DNA of 64,000 bases from Aridibacter sp965216195 (GTDB lineage: Bacteria > Acidobacteriota > Blastocatellia > Pyrinomonadales > Pyrinomonadaceae), in NCBI GenBank assembly GCA_965216195.1, contig OZ244151.1:2356001-2420000 (forward strand), given 5' to 3'. Position 1 is the stretch's first letter. Every line of letters starts with the position of its first letter. The position numbers and the translations under genes were made by a program. Shown here piece by piece: positions 51,499 to 60,801 of this stretch. Below the pieces are notes generated by a model. That model saw only the letters and a program-made list of their open reading frames with translations. It had not been told where the DNA came from and searched no databases.

Positions 51499-52695
51499 TC
51501 ACTTTTTCAGGGATTGGTATAGCGCGAACTGCCTTTCACACGCCGGTTGCAAAGCGTAATGATTTACCGCCGCTTGCCGACATCGTAAGGCAAGGTCAGG
51601 CGCTTTTAAAAGTTCGGTTAGTCGATTAAACGCCTTAACGTAAGCCTCCTGAGTATGTTCCTTAATAATTACGCCAACCTTATGTTTTCGGATAATCTCA
51701 TCAGTATCACTTACGTTAGGAGTCGTCACAACAGGTAGCCCGACCGCCCAATACTCTCCGATCTTAGTCGGCGAACACCCGTGCTCACTGATCCCCTCCG
51801 TAAGAAAAAACAACCCGGACTGATACTGGACAAGGTTTTTAGGCATTTCTAAATAAGGAACAGCCTCAACGTTCCAAAAATCCTCTGGCAAGCCGCTCTT
51901 ACATATCAATTCGCGAGCCAACTTTTGATCTGCCTTATTAAATATTTGTAGAGTTACATTCGCACCCGTTTTTCGTGCAGCCATAACAAATTCGCCGACT
52001 TTATCAACTATATAACGTCCTCCCACGCTGCCTACATAAACCAGCCTTATTTCTTCGGAGGAAAATTCGGTTCTCCTTTTGGGCAAATCGAATCTATCTA
52101 AATCAACGCAACTCGGGACAAATACAACCGGGGTCTCTTTTTTTTTTATGTTTGGATACGATTCGATTATCCCTTTTGCTCGGTTTGATAGAGCGATGAT
52201 TCCATGAGCTCTTGAATACATTAAATTTTCTAACCGCTTAGCGACATTATAAGAACGTGAGTCTTCCTCCCATATTCCACCATCTACCTGCTCATCGGGA
52301 TAAAATCCTTCGTTGTGATAGACAAACTTCGCACCGATCAAAGGAGCTAACGCAACCCCGATTAATCCGCCCAAATACGTTCTTGCGTGAACGACATCGA
52401 AGCGCTTCGCCAATCTACTCTGGATACCCCGAGCAAATCCATGAGCGATGTCAAAAAAAGTGGCTGGGATTTTGGGAGTCTTATGATATTCAAGCGGAAT
52501 CCATTCGATATCATCTTCCGAGAGAATTTCTCTTACCCTCGTCATTTCTTCCAAGTTTTTTAAGTCATATTGCTTTTCGAAGGTGACCAATGTCAAATCT
52601 GCCCCAATTTGCGACAACTTTTTAACAGCTGGAATCACCAAAGACTGTCCGAGTTGCTCATGAGCCCCCCAGTAAACTATGTACAGAATTCGCAT
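51499..52695 (-). CDS. glycosyltransferase, family 4-like
   Basis: 398 residues of GT-B type. N-lobe: LYIVYWGAHEQLGQSL and ARTYLGGLIGVALAP. C-lobe: LVYVGSVGGRYIVDKV, LTEGISEHGCSPTKIGEYWAVGLPVVTTP. The order and spacing are usual. The next gene upstream (GT2) ends 1 bp before this start, so they are cotranscribed. Specificity unknown. Confidence 0.83.
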   Translation of the reverse strand: MRILYIVYWGAHEQLGQSLVIPAVKKLSQIGADLTLVTFEKQYDLKNLEEMTRVREILSEDDIEWIPLEYHKTPKIPATFFDIAHGFARGIQSRLAKRFDVVHARTYLGGLIGVALAPLIGAKFVYHNEGFYPDEQVDGGIWEEDSRSYNVAKRLENLMYSRAHGIIALSNRAKGIIESYPNIKKKETPVVFVPSCVDLDRFDLPKRRTEFSSEEIRLVYVGSVGGRYIVDKVGEFVMAARKTGANVTLQIFNKADQKLARELICKSGLPEDFWNVEAVPYLEMPKNLVQYQSGLFFLTEGISEHGCSPTKIGEYWAVGLPVVTTPNVSDTDEIIRKHKVGVIIKEHTQEAYVKAFNRLTELLKAPDLALRCRQAAVNHYALQPACERQFALYQSLKK

Positions 52696-52696
52696 T

Positions 52697-53584
52697 TTAT
52701 TTGAAAAATATTCGTTTGAGAGTACGAACTGGCAGACCTAAAGGGCGTTTTACATTTAACGGATAAAGCTGTACAGCCTTAAACATACAACTAAGACTTT
52801 CAAAAAACCTATAGGAGCGCCAGTATTCACCTGAAACAATCATTAAATTGTTACTATACGCCTTTCTCCTTATTTTTCTATACTTTTGTGGCAAATTCCG
52901 TTGATCAAAAAATTTATCTAAAGTACTCAGGGTATCTCGCTTAGAAACATCTGGATTGGAACTCATGCTATTTACAACTTCCCGATATTTCACTAAATAC
53001 TTGTTTACAGAACAAAACCTAGTCAACCGGCTCACTCGAAGCCAAAGTTCTTTGTCAGCGCAGGTACTAAAATTTGAATCGAATCCCCCTGCTTGTTTAA
53101 GAATGCTTTTCCTTATGATGGCAGACGATAGAATCAAGATATTCATATTGAGCAGAAGCGCTTTGCAGGGATCCTCATATTCAATCGCATCGTTATACCC
53201 GAGAACATTCAGATCCTGATCAACGGTAATAGCGCTAGTGTAACAAAGTCCAATTTCTTCACTATTTTCGAAAAAGGACATTTGACGCTCTAATTTTTCA
53301 GGCAACCAGAGATCGTCCGCATCAAGTAACGCAATGAACTTGCCACGTGACCGTGCAATACCATAATTGCGCGCTGTTGATACTCCTTCATTTCGTTTGC
53401 AAAAGTAGCGAATCCTGTCACCGTATTGAGCTAATCTATCTTTAGTTGCATCGGTTGACCCATCATCAACGACAATGATTTCAAAAGATTGAAATGTTTG
53501 CCTCAACACACTATCAATCGCTTCTGTAACAAAACGCCGGGCGTTAAACGTTGGAATAATTACGGAAACTATTGGCTCACTCAT
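52697..53584 (-). CDS. glycosyltransferase, family 2 (GT-A)
   Basis: 295 residues. N-terminus VSVIIPTFNARRFVTEAI, then VVDDGSTD and LLDADDLW (DxD-type metal site). Single-domain GT-A enzyme, cytoplasmic. Its ATG overlaps the TGA of the methyltransferase gene upstream by 4 bp. Confidence 0.88.
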   Translation of the reverse strand: MSEPIVSVIIPTFNARRFVTEAIDSVLRQTFQSFEIIVVDDGSTDATKDRLAQYGDRIRYFCKRNEGVSTARNYGIARSRGKFIALLDADDLWLPEKLERQMSFFENSEEIGLCYTSAITVDQDLNVLGYNDAIEYEDPCKALLLNMNILILSSAIIRKSILKQAGGFDSNFSTCADKELWLRVSRLTRFCSVNKYLVKYREVVNSMSSNPDVSKRDTLSTLDKFFDQRNLPQKYRKIRRKAYSNNLMIVSGEYWRSYRFFESLSCMFKAVQLYPLNVKRPLGLPVRTLKRIFFK

Positions 53585-54207
53585 CCAATCCTTCTAACTA
53601 AAACATCATCGTAACCGTTAGCTTGCAACCCTAGCGATACTACCTCGTAACCGTCTTCGATGAGGAATTCGTTGACCGCTCTTTTCACACCATACGGCAA
53701 CATTTCTCTAACGGAAAAAGTAGTATAGTCGTTAAATTGAATAAGTCCGTCTCGCTTTATTTTATTCTTTACCTCTTGAATATCCTTTACAACCCCCTCG
53801 TATGAATGGTCAGCGTCAACGTAAATATAATCAAAATATTTATCGGGAAACTCCGCTAACACTTCGCTTGAAAACCCTCGGTGGACTTCCATGACACCGT
53901 TCTCAATATAGTGATTGAACCTAAGTGTATAGTTTTCAAATTGATTTTCGTGCGGGAACAAATCTATTGCATGAAATTTTGTAGGCTTTAATTCCTTAAG
54001 AAGTAATTCTGTAAATTCCCCGATTGCAATTCCAACTTCCGTTATAACCCCACCGTGCGGAACATGATTCTTAACGACGTCTTCTCTAGAGGGTAGAAGA
54101 CTAGCATTTTTTAGCAGCACACGGGGAAGAGGTGGGACCTCTCCCATTTTCTTGTATGTATCCTTGATATCCGATCTTTCATAGAGGTAATGCAAAATTC
54201 GTCTCAT
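53581..54207 (-). CDS. SAM-dependent methyltransferase (Methyltransf_24-like)
   Basis: About 208 residues from ATG 54207, which overlaps the stop of the upstream FkbM gene by 4 bp (ATGA); an earlier start at 54243 is less likely. SAM motif ITEVGIAIGEFTELLL, then FHAIDLFPHENQF and YIYVDADHSYEGV, as in small class I O-methyltransferases of sugar clusters. Substrate is unknown. Confidence 0.8.
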   Translation of the reverse strand: MRRILHYLYERSDIKDTYKKMGEVPPLPRVLLKNASLLPSREDVVKNHVPHGGVITEVGIAIGEFTELLLKELKPTKFHAIDLFPHENQFENYTLRFNHYIENGVMEVHRGFSSEVLAEFPDKYFDYIYVDADHSYEGVVKDIQEVKNKIKRDGLIQFNDYTTFSVREMLPYGVKRAVNEFLIEDGYEVVSLGLQANGYDDVLVRRIG

Positions 54208-55082
54208 AGTAACCCTAACTCTCCCGCTATTTTGGGCTGGCATATTAGATAATTAAAACAGTCGCTCTTGGTAATAACATCTACCTTGCGAATCGAAAAG
54301 GCTTCTTCATCTACGTTGAAAAAAAGATAACCCAGACCTTTTAAGTGCTTCTCAACCTTGTGTCCAACCTCATCACTCAGTATCTCTATTAACATCGTGG
54401 GTCTGAAATCATCTAAATATCTCCCCATACCTTCCAAAACCTCAGGCTCGTGAGTCTCAACATCAATCTTCATAAGGTCAATTCTTTCAAGATCATTATT
54501 TTCAATAAACGTGTCCAACCTTACAGTTTCGATCTCTGTTAGAATCGTTTCTGTTTCATCAGAAAGAAGGTTTTTATTTACAGTAACCGACAAGATGTGC
54601 TCACTGTCTTTTTTTTCGTATATTGTCGCTACACCGTCATAATTAGATGTTGCCTTTTCCACGGCAATGGACTGAAATCCGTTAATATGAATATTATATT
54701 GAAGTTTTTCCCATACCCGCTTAACCGGTTCAAAAGCAAACACCTGAGCGTTTGGACTAATGGTCTGCGCAACCAAAGAATAGATACCAGTATTGGCGCC
54801 AATATCGAATATCACTTGGCATTCTTTAGAAAGTTTTGACCATAACCCCATCGACATTTTTTCCCAACCGTTATCCAATCCCAACCAAAACGCCTCGTTT
54901 TCAATCATATAGCCATAATGCTGCATTTTGAAACTTTTATCGCGTATCTTTAGGCTTAAAACTCCTTTGAAATGTAGGTGTTTTAAAATTGATTCAGGTG
55001 GCTGCCAAAAATTTTTGAGGATCTTAAATAACTGATGTTTGAGCGGAAGTCGGTTATACAACCACTTAATTACGGTTTTCAT
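54204..55082 (-). CDS. FkbM family methyltransferase
   Basis: 292 residues. The FkbM pattern is clear: FDIGANTGIYSLVAQ for SAM binding, AFEPVKRVWEKLQYNI, and LMKIDVETHEPEVLEGM. Members O-methylate sugars in surface polymers or secondary metabolites. The two coupled genes downstream are a second methyltransferase and a GT2. Substrate is unknown. Confidence 0.87.
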   Translation of the reverse strand: MKTVIKWLYNRLPLKHQLFKILKNFWQPPESILKHLHFKGVLSLKIRDKSFKMQHYGYMIENEAFWLGLDNGWEKMSMGLWSKLSKECQVIFDIGANTGIYSLVAQTISPNAQVFAFEPVKRVWEKLQYNIHINGFQSIAVEKATSNYDGVATIYEKKDSEHILSVTVNKNLLSDETETILTEIETVRLDTFIENNDLERIDLMKIDVETHEPEVLEGMGRYLDDFRPTMLIEILSDEVGHKVEKHLKGLGYLFFNVDEEAFSIRKVDVITKSDCFNYLICQPKIAGELGLL

Positions 55083-55231
55083 AACTTCGGAGTGGATTAG
55101 GTCTCACACAAAATTCTTTCTGAATTTTCATTTTTCAGCAATGTTGATCGAGAATCCTTTCACCTTTTTAGATGGTTTTCGTTCGCGAGCACCGGCACAA
55201 ACCAGATCCGAAACAGCTGATACTTTGCGAC

Positions 55232-56344
55232 TTAGTTTCTGTACAGCGCCAAATGCCGATTCCACATCTTTTGAAAAGGAAACAAATTTAAAGCGGTTTT
55301 TTTTGCTTCTCGTCTTATTGAGGAAACGTCATTATCAAGTATATAAATGACTGCTTCAGCCATTTCTATGGAATTCCTGTAAGAAACAAGAATTCCATTT
55401 CTTTTGTCAACAATCGAATCCTTAGCTGCGCCTGTCGGTGTAGAAACTACTGCACATCCGTTCATCATTGCTTCTGCTATTACAAAGCCAAAAGGTTCGT
55501 TTGTTGCTGCATGGAGATAAACATCTAAAACTCCATATAGAGACGGCATCATTTTACGATCAATCCATCCTGCTAAAATGATATTATCCTGCATTCGGTT
55601 CTCGACAATAATGTCTTTTAGCTCGCTTTCTTGCTCACCAGTTCCGACAAATAAAAATACTGCATTGGGGTATGACTTTACAACTTCGCTGGCGGCTTTG
55701 ATTATATAGCGATAACCTTTCCACTCAATCAAACGGGAAACTGTTCCGATAACTTTTTTCCCTTCCAAATTGTATTTATTTTTCAGATATTTCTTATATT
55801 CATCCCGTTGGTCAGTAAATTTGTCTACGGGAATACCATGATGGATTAGCTTTACTTTTGAAGGATCCGCGTTTTCCTTTTCCAATACAAAGTCTTTGCA
55901 CTCTTTCGAAATCGCAACTATATGGGTAGCATTCCAATTATTAAATTTGTCGAACTTCACCCATTTCGGAGTGTATTTATAGTGAAATCCGGTGTCGGCT
56001 TTGGTGATAGCCCTTACCTCTACCTGCGCCAAGCGAGAAGCCAAAAGCGACACAAGGGAATCATCAAAGAGGTGGCCATGTACAACGTCGGGTTTGATCT
56101 TTGTAAATAATCTATAGAGCGGATAAATTGTCCCCAAAAGGCTTTTCTTTCGGTTGTTTGAATCGTATCTAACCCAGTAACAATCACAACCAAGAGCTTT
56201 CATATCATCCAACATTTGTGGTTTTGTCGGATAAAGACAAACGAACGAAAACTTTATTTCGATCTCTCTTTTTGACCTTTCAGCGAACCAATTAAAATAA
56301 GGTACTGAAGAATTGTTTGCCATTACGAAAACAACATGTAGCAT
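55232..56344 (-). CDS. glycosyltransferase, family 4-like (directly downstream of the IS element)
   Basis: About 370 residues from ATG 56344. The frame stays open to 56389 inside the IS end, but with the IS removed a TAG lies just upstream in frame, so 56344 is the native start. N-lobe: LHVVFVMANNSSVPYFNW, VHGHLFDDSLVSLLA. C-lobe: IGTVSRLIEWKGYRYIIKAA and EPFGFVIAEAMMNGCAVVSTPTGAA. The gene is intact. The IS sits 21 bp before its start codon, so its native promoter or operon link has been cut; expression may now depend on the IS. Confidence 0.85.
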   Translation of the reverse strand: MLHVVFVMANNSSVPYFNWFAERSKREIEIKFSFVCLYPTKPQMLDDMKALGCDCYWVRYDSNNRKKSLLGTIYPLYRLFTKIKPDVVHGHLFDDSLVSLLASRLAQVEVRAITKADTGFHYKYTPKWVKFDKFNNWNATHIVAISKECKDFVLEKENADPSKVKLIHHGIPVDKFTDQRDEYKKYLKNKYNLEGKKVIGTVSRLIEWKGYRYIIKAASEVVKSYPNAVFLFVGTGEQESELKDIIVENRMQDNIILAGWIDRKMMPSLYGVLDVYLHAATNEPFGFVIAEAMMNGCAVVSTPTGAAKDSIVDKRNGILVSYRNSIEMAEAVIYILDNDVSSIRREAKKTALNLFPFQKMWNRHLALYRN

Positions 56345-56361
56345 AAATCTAAAATCTGGTA

Positions 56362-56365
56362 TAGC
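56362..56365. repeat. target-site duplication, left copy (TAGC)
   Basis: TAGC directly next to the left end of the IS; the matching copy is at 57575-57578. Confidence 0.85.
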
Positions 56366-56385
56366 CGTAAGCTTCCCCGTCAATT

Positions 56386-57240
56386 TCACAGATCGAAATT
56401 AGACATTCCTGCCAATATTCGGCGTTTGAACTCTGCCGGCGGAATATTCCCCAGCGAACTGTGGGGACGTTCCTCGTTGTAGCTGAGCATCCATGCCCAG
56501 CTAATATCTCGAACCTGTTCTAGGCTTGAGAAAATATGCGGATCGAGCACCTCGGTCCGGTAACTTCTGTTGAAGCGTTCGATGTATGCATTCTGATTTG
56601 GCTTTCCAGGCTGAATGAAATTGATCGTCACGTTGTTTCGTTCGCACCATTCTGCGAAAGCCTGGGCCGTCATCTCTGGTCCATTGTCGACCCTTATTGC
56701 TTCCGGCGTTCCGTGGTCAGTTTTCAGCTGGTCAAGCACTCTACAAACTCTTTCAGAGGTGATCGATGTATCGACGACGATGTCGAGCGCTTCCCGCGGC
56801 CCTTCATCAATGATGTTCAGCACCCGGAACCGACGCCCCGAATACAAGGTGTCGCTCATGAAATCAAAAGACCAGGTATTGTTTACTTCTGCCGGAGCTT
56901 CGAGAGGCACAGGTTCTCTGACTGGCAATCGTCTCTTTGTCCTTCGCTTCTGATTTAGCTTCATCGCCTTATTAACACGCCATACCCGTTTGTGGTTCCA
57001 TCGGTGCCCCAAATTGCGTAGCCGATAATAACACTTCCAGAATCCCCATCAATTGTCCTTTCCGATGATCTCGTTCAGTGCGTCAATTATTGGCGCATCC
57101 CGTTTCTCAGTTCTCTTCTTCGGATCAGGCCGATACCAGGATCTTCTCGACAACCCCATTATCCGGCACGCTTTTGAGATCGATAGACTCCACATCGAGA
57201 TCAGATACCTTACCGCCCAACGCCTTCTCCCGGGCTCTAG
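56386..57240 (-). pseudogene. IS3-family transposase orfB, broken by one in-frame TGA
   Basis: The frame reads 284 codons from the orfA end (57240) to a TGA at 56386. It contains ISKACRIMGLSRRSW, then a stop at 57049-57051 just before WGFWKCYYRLRNLGHRWN. After that come GHRWNHKRVWRV, WSFDFMSDTL (first Asp of the DDE site), IRVDNGPEM (second Asp) and the QNAYIERFNRSYR segment (Glu). The TGA replaces the Arg codon expected in an RWGFWK-type segment, a single C-to-T change. The rest is intact, so the change is recent or tolerated. The first start after the stop is a TTG at 57012. Confidence 0.85.
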
Positions 57241-57500
57241 AGCTTCCCCAACAGATCCTTTATCGCGTTGTTCTCGAGAGCCAGTTCCGCGTACATCTTT
57301 TTCAGCTTGTTGTTCTCAGCCTCAAGCTCCTTCATCCGCTTAAGATCTGAGACTTCCATCCCCCCGTACTTCGACTTCCAGTTATAGTACGTTGCGTTGC
57401 TGATCCCATGCTCCCGGCAAATATCCTTAACAAGTCGCCCAGCTTCGCCTTCTTTCAATATCCCGACGATCTGGTTCTCAGTAAATCTCGACCTCTTCAT
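57237..57500 (-). CDS. IS3-family transposase orfA
   Basis: 87 residues with a helix-turn-helix (FTENQIVGILKEGEAGR, REHGISNATYYNWKSKYGG) and a leucine-zipper-like tail. It is the DNA-binding subunit normally fused to orfB by -1 frameshifting. It is intact. Confidence 0.9.
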   Translation of the reverse strand: MKRSRFTENQIVGILKEGEAGRLVKDICREHGISNATYYNWKSKYGGMEVSDLKRMKELEAENNKLKKMYAELALENNAIKDLLGKL

Positions 57501-57574
57501 CTCTTTTCCGCCATCTCCTATGATGGCAGAAAATCTCTACTTTTGAACTGTGCGCTTTTTAGGGGTAGCTTACG

Positions 57575-57578
57575 TAGC
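57575..57578. repeat. target-site duplication, right copy (TAGC)
   Basis: TAGC directly after the right IS end; identical to 56362-56365. Confidence 0.85.
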
Positions 57579-57672
57579 AGCCTAGCATAGTCTAAGATTA
57601 TGTGAATCGCGGCCTATCGCTCGATTGATGTTTTAACCCCCACAGGCAAATAGAAGCAAAATGTTATGTGCG

Positions 57673-58734
57673 CTACAAAGATCGAAGTATTCTCTCGATT
57701 AACCCCGGATATTGATGCTTTCTCAAATATTTTGACACCAAAGTTCTATCTACTTCCAATTTCCCCTCAATCGCTTTTCTAGTCAACTCCACGAACTCTT
57801 CGTTCGAATCGGCGAAAAATATGGCCTTATTGGCAGGAATTTTGAGCATCGGATCAAAAGAAGTAACGATCGGCTTAAATTGAGCAAGATAATTCAGAAA
57901 CTTGAGCGGTGAACGCACAACGTTTCCTGACACGGGCGCATAAGGAACCAAGCATACTTTGGCAGCATTAATGTAATACTTTATACTTTTCGCATGCACA
58001 ACGCCGCGATAGACTACATTGCTGTGGGCTTTTAGATCATACCAACCAACGGACTCCGTTTCCTTTCCTAGAACAAGTATCTTCACGCCTTCGTCCGCAA
58101 TGGATTTTAGTAACTCGAAATCCCAATCGTCACCAATTGCACCAGCAATAATCGCGAATTCCCCGAGGTCACTCTTTATCCGCTGCACTTCATCGTCTGT
58201 TTCCCCCGCAAACTCGTCGGTAGAAATACCGTGGGGTACCAGCAAAGGAGAAAAACCAAAAGTTCTATACGAGTTCGCATATTTCTCATTTGTGCAAACG
58301 ATCAGGTCCGAATTACCGGCTTGTGCAATATCTTGCCAAAAGTGCGAATATGGATCTACCACATGATAAATCGTCGGACACCCGGAGAACCGACCAATAT
58401 GTATAAACCTAAAGGGATCAAATTTCCACCACAATGTGTCAGTCCGGTCGACGATTTTGGACAATTTATACGAATTCAAGCGGTCATTAATCCTCAAGAA
58501 CAGTCTATGGAATATCCTCACAGGAAGGTTGTTTTTATAAGTCAATACATATAGGTTCTTAGACACTATTTTTCTGGTCACACTAAAGCTGATCAAGTCT
58601 CCGAATCGCCAAGCCTGCACCGGGTCAAGAAAGAAAACCTCGAAGCCGATTTTGGCTAGTTCGTTTGCATAATGCTGTTTGGAATACCAAACTTCTCCCC
58701 AGGGCTCATTAGATGTAATGATTATTTTGCGCAA
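57673..58734 (-). CDS. glycosyltransferase-like protein (GT4-like)
   Basis: 353 residues. N-lobe: IITSNEPWGEVWYSKQHYANELAK. C-lobe: IIAGAIGDDWDFELLKSIA, LGKETESVG, VPYAPVSGNVVRSPLKFLNYLAQFKPIVTS. This fits a GT-B enzyme, though the usual E-x7-E pattern is weak. It is the gene just upstream of the IS and could be in the same native operon as the GT at 55232-56344. The 207 bp upstream (58735-58940) have no gene. Confidence 0.75.
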   Translation of the reverse strand: MRKIIITSNEPWGEVWYSKQHYANELAKIGFEVFFLDPVQAWRFGDLISFSVTRKIVSKNLYVLTYKNNLPVRIFHRLFLRINDRLNSYKLSKIVDRTDTLWWKFDPFRFIHIGRFSGCPTIYHVVDPYSHFWQDIAQAGNSDLIVCTNEKYANSYRTFGFSPLLVPHGISTDEFAGETDDEVQRIKSDLGEFAIIAGAIGDDWDFELLKSIADEGVKILVLGKETESVGWYDLKAHSNVVYRGVVHAKSIKYYINAAKVCLVPYAPVSGNVVRSPLKFLNYLAQFKPIVTSFDPMLKIPANKAIFFADSNEEFVELTRKAIEGKLEVDRTLVSKYLRKHQYPGLIERILRSL

Positions 58735-58940
58735 ATTATCAAGTTGTCCTCTACCCCCGAAAAGGAAGTGAGTCTTTCCTTAGTACTTGATTTTTCAAGC
58801 CGTGACCATTTTATAAACCAGATTCAAATCATCTCACTTGAAACAACAGTAGCGGCTAATCTCAGAATATTATTTTGCCAAACAATCTTAATTTTACAGG
58901 GTTCAACAAGGTTTGGGTAAAACCGTTCAACGAACAAATC

Positions 58941-59771
58941 TCATTCTAACTTTAACCAGTCCGTTAGGTCTTTCCTTATCAAATCTTGAAGTGCCCTGAT
59001 TTCAATCTCCAACAGGTTTAAGATCATTTTCCTTGTTTCCGAGTTTAACACTGGTTTCTCATCGAATCCTCGACCGGAATTATCTGTAACTTTATCCCAT
59101 ACTGAGGGTAAGAACTTTCTAACTAATCGCGACGGTATCGATATACGGTCAAATTTGTGATGTTTCTTTTGTCCGCCAACCGATATATTCGTGTGCAAGC
59201 CTTCATAATCAGCAAATTTCGAGAATTCTATGCCCAAAAAATCAGAAACCCTTTGAAGGGTTTGTTGCTTCGACCGGACAAACTCTTCAAATGTGATTAT
59301 GTGGACACTATCACTCCCAAATTTTTTAACATATGGAGAGATTTGAGTATAGTATCTTGTTACGTCAATAAATTCGCGATCGCTGCGGATTGCAGTGTCG
59401 ATATCCTCATCAATATACCCGCGCTCGTAGGAATGCATATAACTCGAAACGATTCTATCGATCGGGTTCCGTACAAGATAAATAAATTTCATTCGCGGAT
59501 TGTAGTCAAAGATATCATCCCATATGTTCAGATTTCGCCTTGGGTAATAAGTATAGGTTGGTGAAGCCTCAAAATATAACGGATTCTGTCCACTTTTCTG
59601 CTCGAACATGCTCAGATATAAATCTATCTCGTCCTTCCATTTAGGGGACATACTAAAGAAATTTGTTTCCTTCGGACGGCTCCCGATTATTGAAGGGTGG
59701 GAATCAAGTATGTGAAAGAGCGTGGTTGTGGCACACTTCTGTGCCCCGATAATCATGAAATCTACTAGCAT
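58941..59771 (-). CDS. sulfotransferase
   Basis: 276 residues, cytosolic or membrane-proximal. The 5'-phosphosulfate loop is IIGAQKCATTTLFHIL (about 7-22). The 3'-phosphate motif is VRNPIDRIVSSY, with Arg101 and Ser109. FEASPTYTYYP is a further family mark. It would transfer sulfate from PAPS to a hydroxyl or amine of a glycan. The PAPS synthase gene lies 14 kb away in the same locus. A methyltransferase gene is 31 bp upstream. Confidence 0.85.
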   Translation of the reverse strand: MLVDFMIIGAQKCATTTLFHILDSHPSIIGSRPKETNFFSMSPKWKDEIDLYLSMFEQKSGQNPLYFEASPTYTYYPRRNLNIWDDIFDYNPRMKFIYLVRNPIDRIVSSYMHSYERGYIDEDIDTAIRSDREFIDVTRYYTQISPYVKKFGSDSVHIITFEEFVRSKQQTLQRVSDFLGIEFSKFADYEGLHTNISVGGQKKHHKFDRISIPSRLVRKFLPSVWDKVTDNSGRGFDEKPVLNSETRKMILNLLEIEIRALQDLIRKDLTDWLKLE

Positions 59772-59802
59772 TTGCTGTTATTCCCAGTTGATCTAAGTGG
59801 AA

Positions 59803-60801
59803 CTAAACACGTTTCTTTATAAAGATCCTAATAAACTTTCTCATCAAGTTCTCAATCGATTCAAGCAAGCGAAGAGAATGAAGATTATCGTACCGTCCGG
59901 GGAGCCTCCTTTCATATAAATAATTGTAAAATTTGGTTTCGTGCATTAACAGTATCCATTTTTCTTTATATTCAGCTAAACCCTCCGCAAGGTGTTTGTG
60001 TATCGTGTCCGCAAAATCATCGTCGTAGTATTTTTCCATAAACATTTTCAGAACACCTAGATCTTTCTCATTCACTCCCAAATAGTAATCGTCAAATTGC
60101 CATGGACTGGCCCTAAATGGAATCATTGCTATCTGCAAAATATTATCATACAAGACTCTTTTGTCCTCTGGAATTTCAATGCAAGCGAGCGTAGTTTCAC
60201 CAACGATTTCATTATTTTTTACATCCAGTGAAACCGCCCGATATTTGTCTTCCGTCCACCCGGTAAAAATAAAACTCTCCCCCCAAGCGTTGGGCCTCAT
60301 GTAATCAACGACATCATCCAAAAGTACGATGGATTCCCTGTGTAGAAATGGAAGGATATAGATTAAGTCAATTATTGGGTGCGGATGTGTGTGTCCCGCA
60401 TCGATGAATACCAAATCTATTTTGTTACCGTCCAGAACTCTCTCAATATCTGCACTGGTACTATTCTTATGTAAATGATAGTGCTCCAACTCGCGATCCG
60501 ATCCTTCGCTTAGAATCGCCTCACCGAAAAAGTCACTCTTCTCCCTTTCGATTCCATAAAGATCGAAATCTTCCTTTTGAAGGCCGACCTTAAGCATGTA
60601 GAGCGATGTGACCCCGTTATAAACTCCGACTTCCAAAACCGACCTTATTCCGGTTCCGTTTGAAAACTTATGGTCCTTTATTAACCCAATAAGAAAGCTA
60701 ATTTGCCATTTGGTACTTAGCGATTCGTATTGCGATTGGTACTCGGGAAATTGGTCAAACAACTCAACCCCTACTCTTTCATAGTGACCCTTTTCGAACA
60801 T
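59803..60801 (-). CDS. SAM-dependent methyltransferase, Methyltransf_24/CmcI-like
   Basis: 332 residues. The SAM motif SVLEVGVYNGVTSLYML lies near residue 54, followed by DLYGIEREKSD and IDLVFIDAGHTHPHPIIDL, and IVLLDDVVDY. The C-terminal 130 residues add helices of unknown role. It is the most upstream gene of the minus-strand block that contains the sulfotransferase. Substrate is not known. Confidence 0.75.
   Translation of the reverse strand: MFEKGHYERVGVELFDQFPEYQSQYESLSTKWQISFLIGLIKDHKFSNGTGIRSVLEVGVYNGVTSLYMLKVGLQKEDFDLYGIEREKSDFFGEAILSEGSDRELEHYHLHKNSTSADIERVLDGNKIDLVFIDAGHTHPHPIIDLIYILPFLHRESIVLLDDVVDYMRPNAWGESFIFTGWTEDKYRAVSLDVKNNEIVGETTLACIEIPEDKRVLYDNILQIAMIPFRASPWQFDDYYLGVNEKDLGVLKMFMEKYYDDDFADTIHKHLAEGLAEYKEKWILLMHETKFYNYLYERRLPGRYDNLHSLRLLESIENLMRKFIRIFIKKRV

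Larger units (their letters stand above)
56366..57574 (-). mobile_element. IS3-family insertion sequence, 1209 bp, with terminal inverted repeats
   Basis: The ends are imperfect inverted repeats: CGTAAGCT-T-CCCC on the left and, read inward from the right, CGTAAGCT-A-CCCC, with a further shared CACAG about 8-9 nt further in. TAGC flanks both ends as a 4-bp direct repeat. orfA and orfB are on the minus strand in overlapping frames, with orfB in the -1 frame relative to orfA, as usual for IS3-family elements of the IS407 or ISR1 type. One nonsense codon in orfB suggests the element is no longer able to make full transposase by itself. Confidence 0.88.

Noticed and set aside
57049..57051. TGA in orfB as selenocysteine or other recoding
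   Set aside because: The position is expected to be Arg in this transposase family and one base change explains it; no structure suited to recoding was seen.
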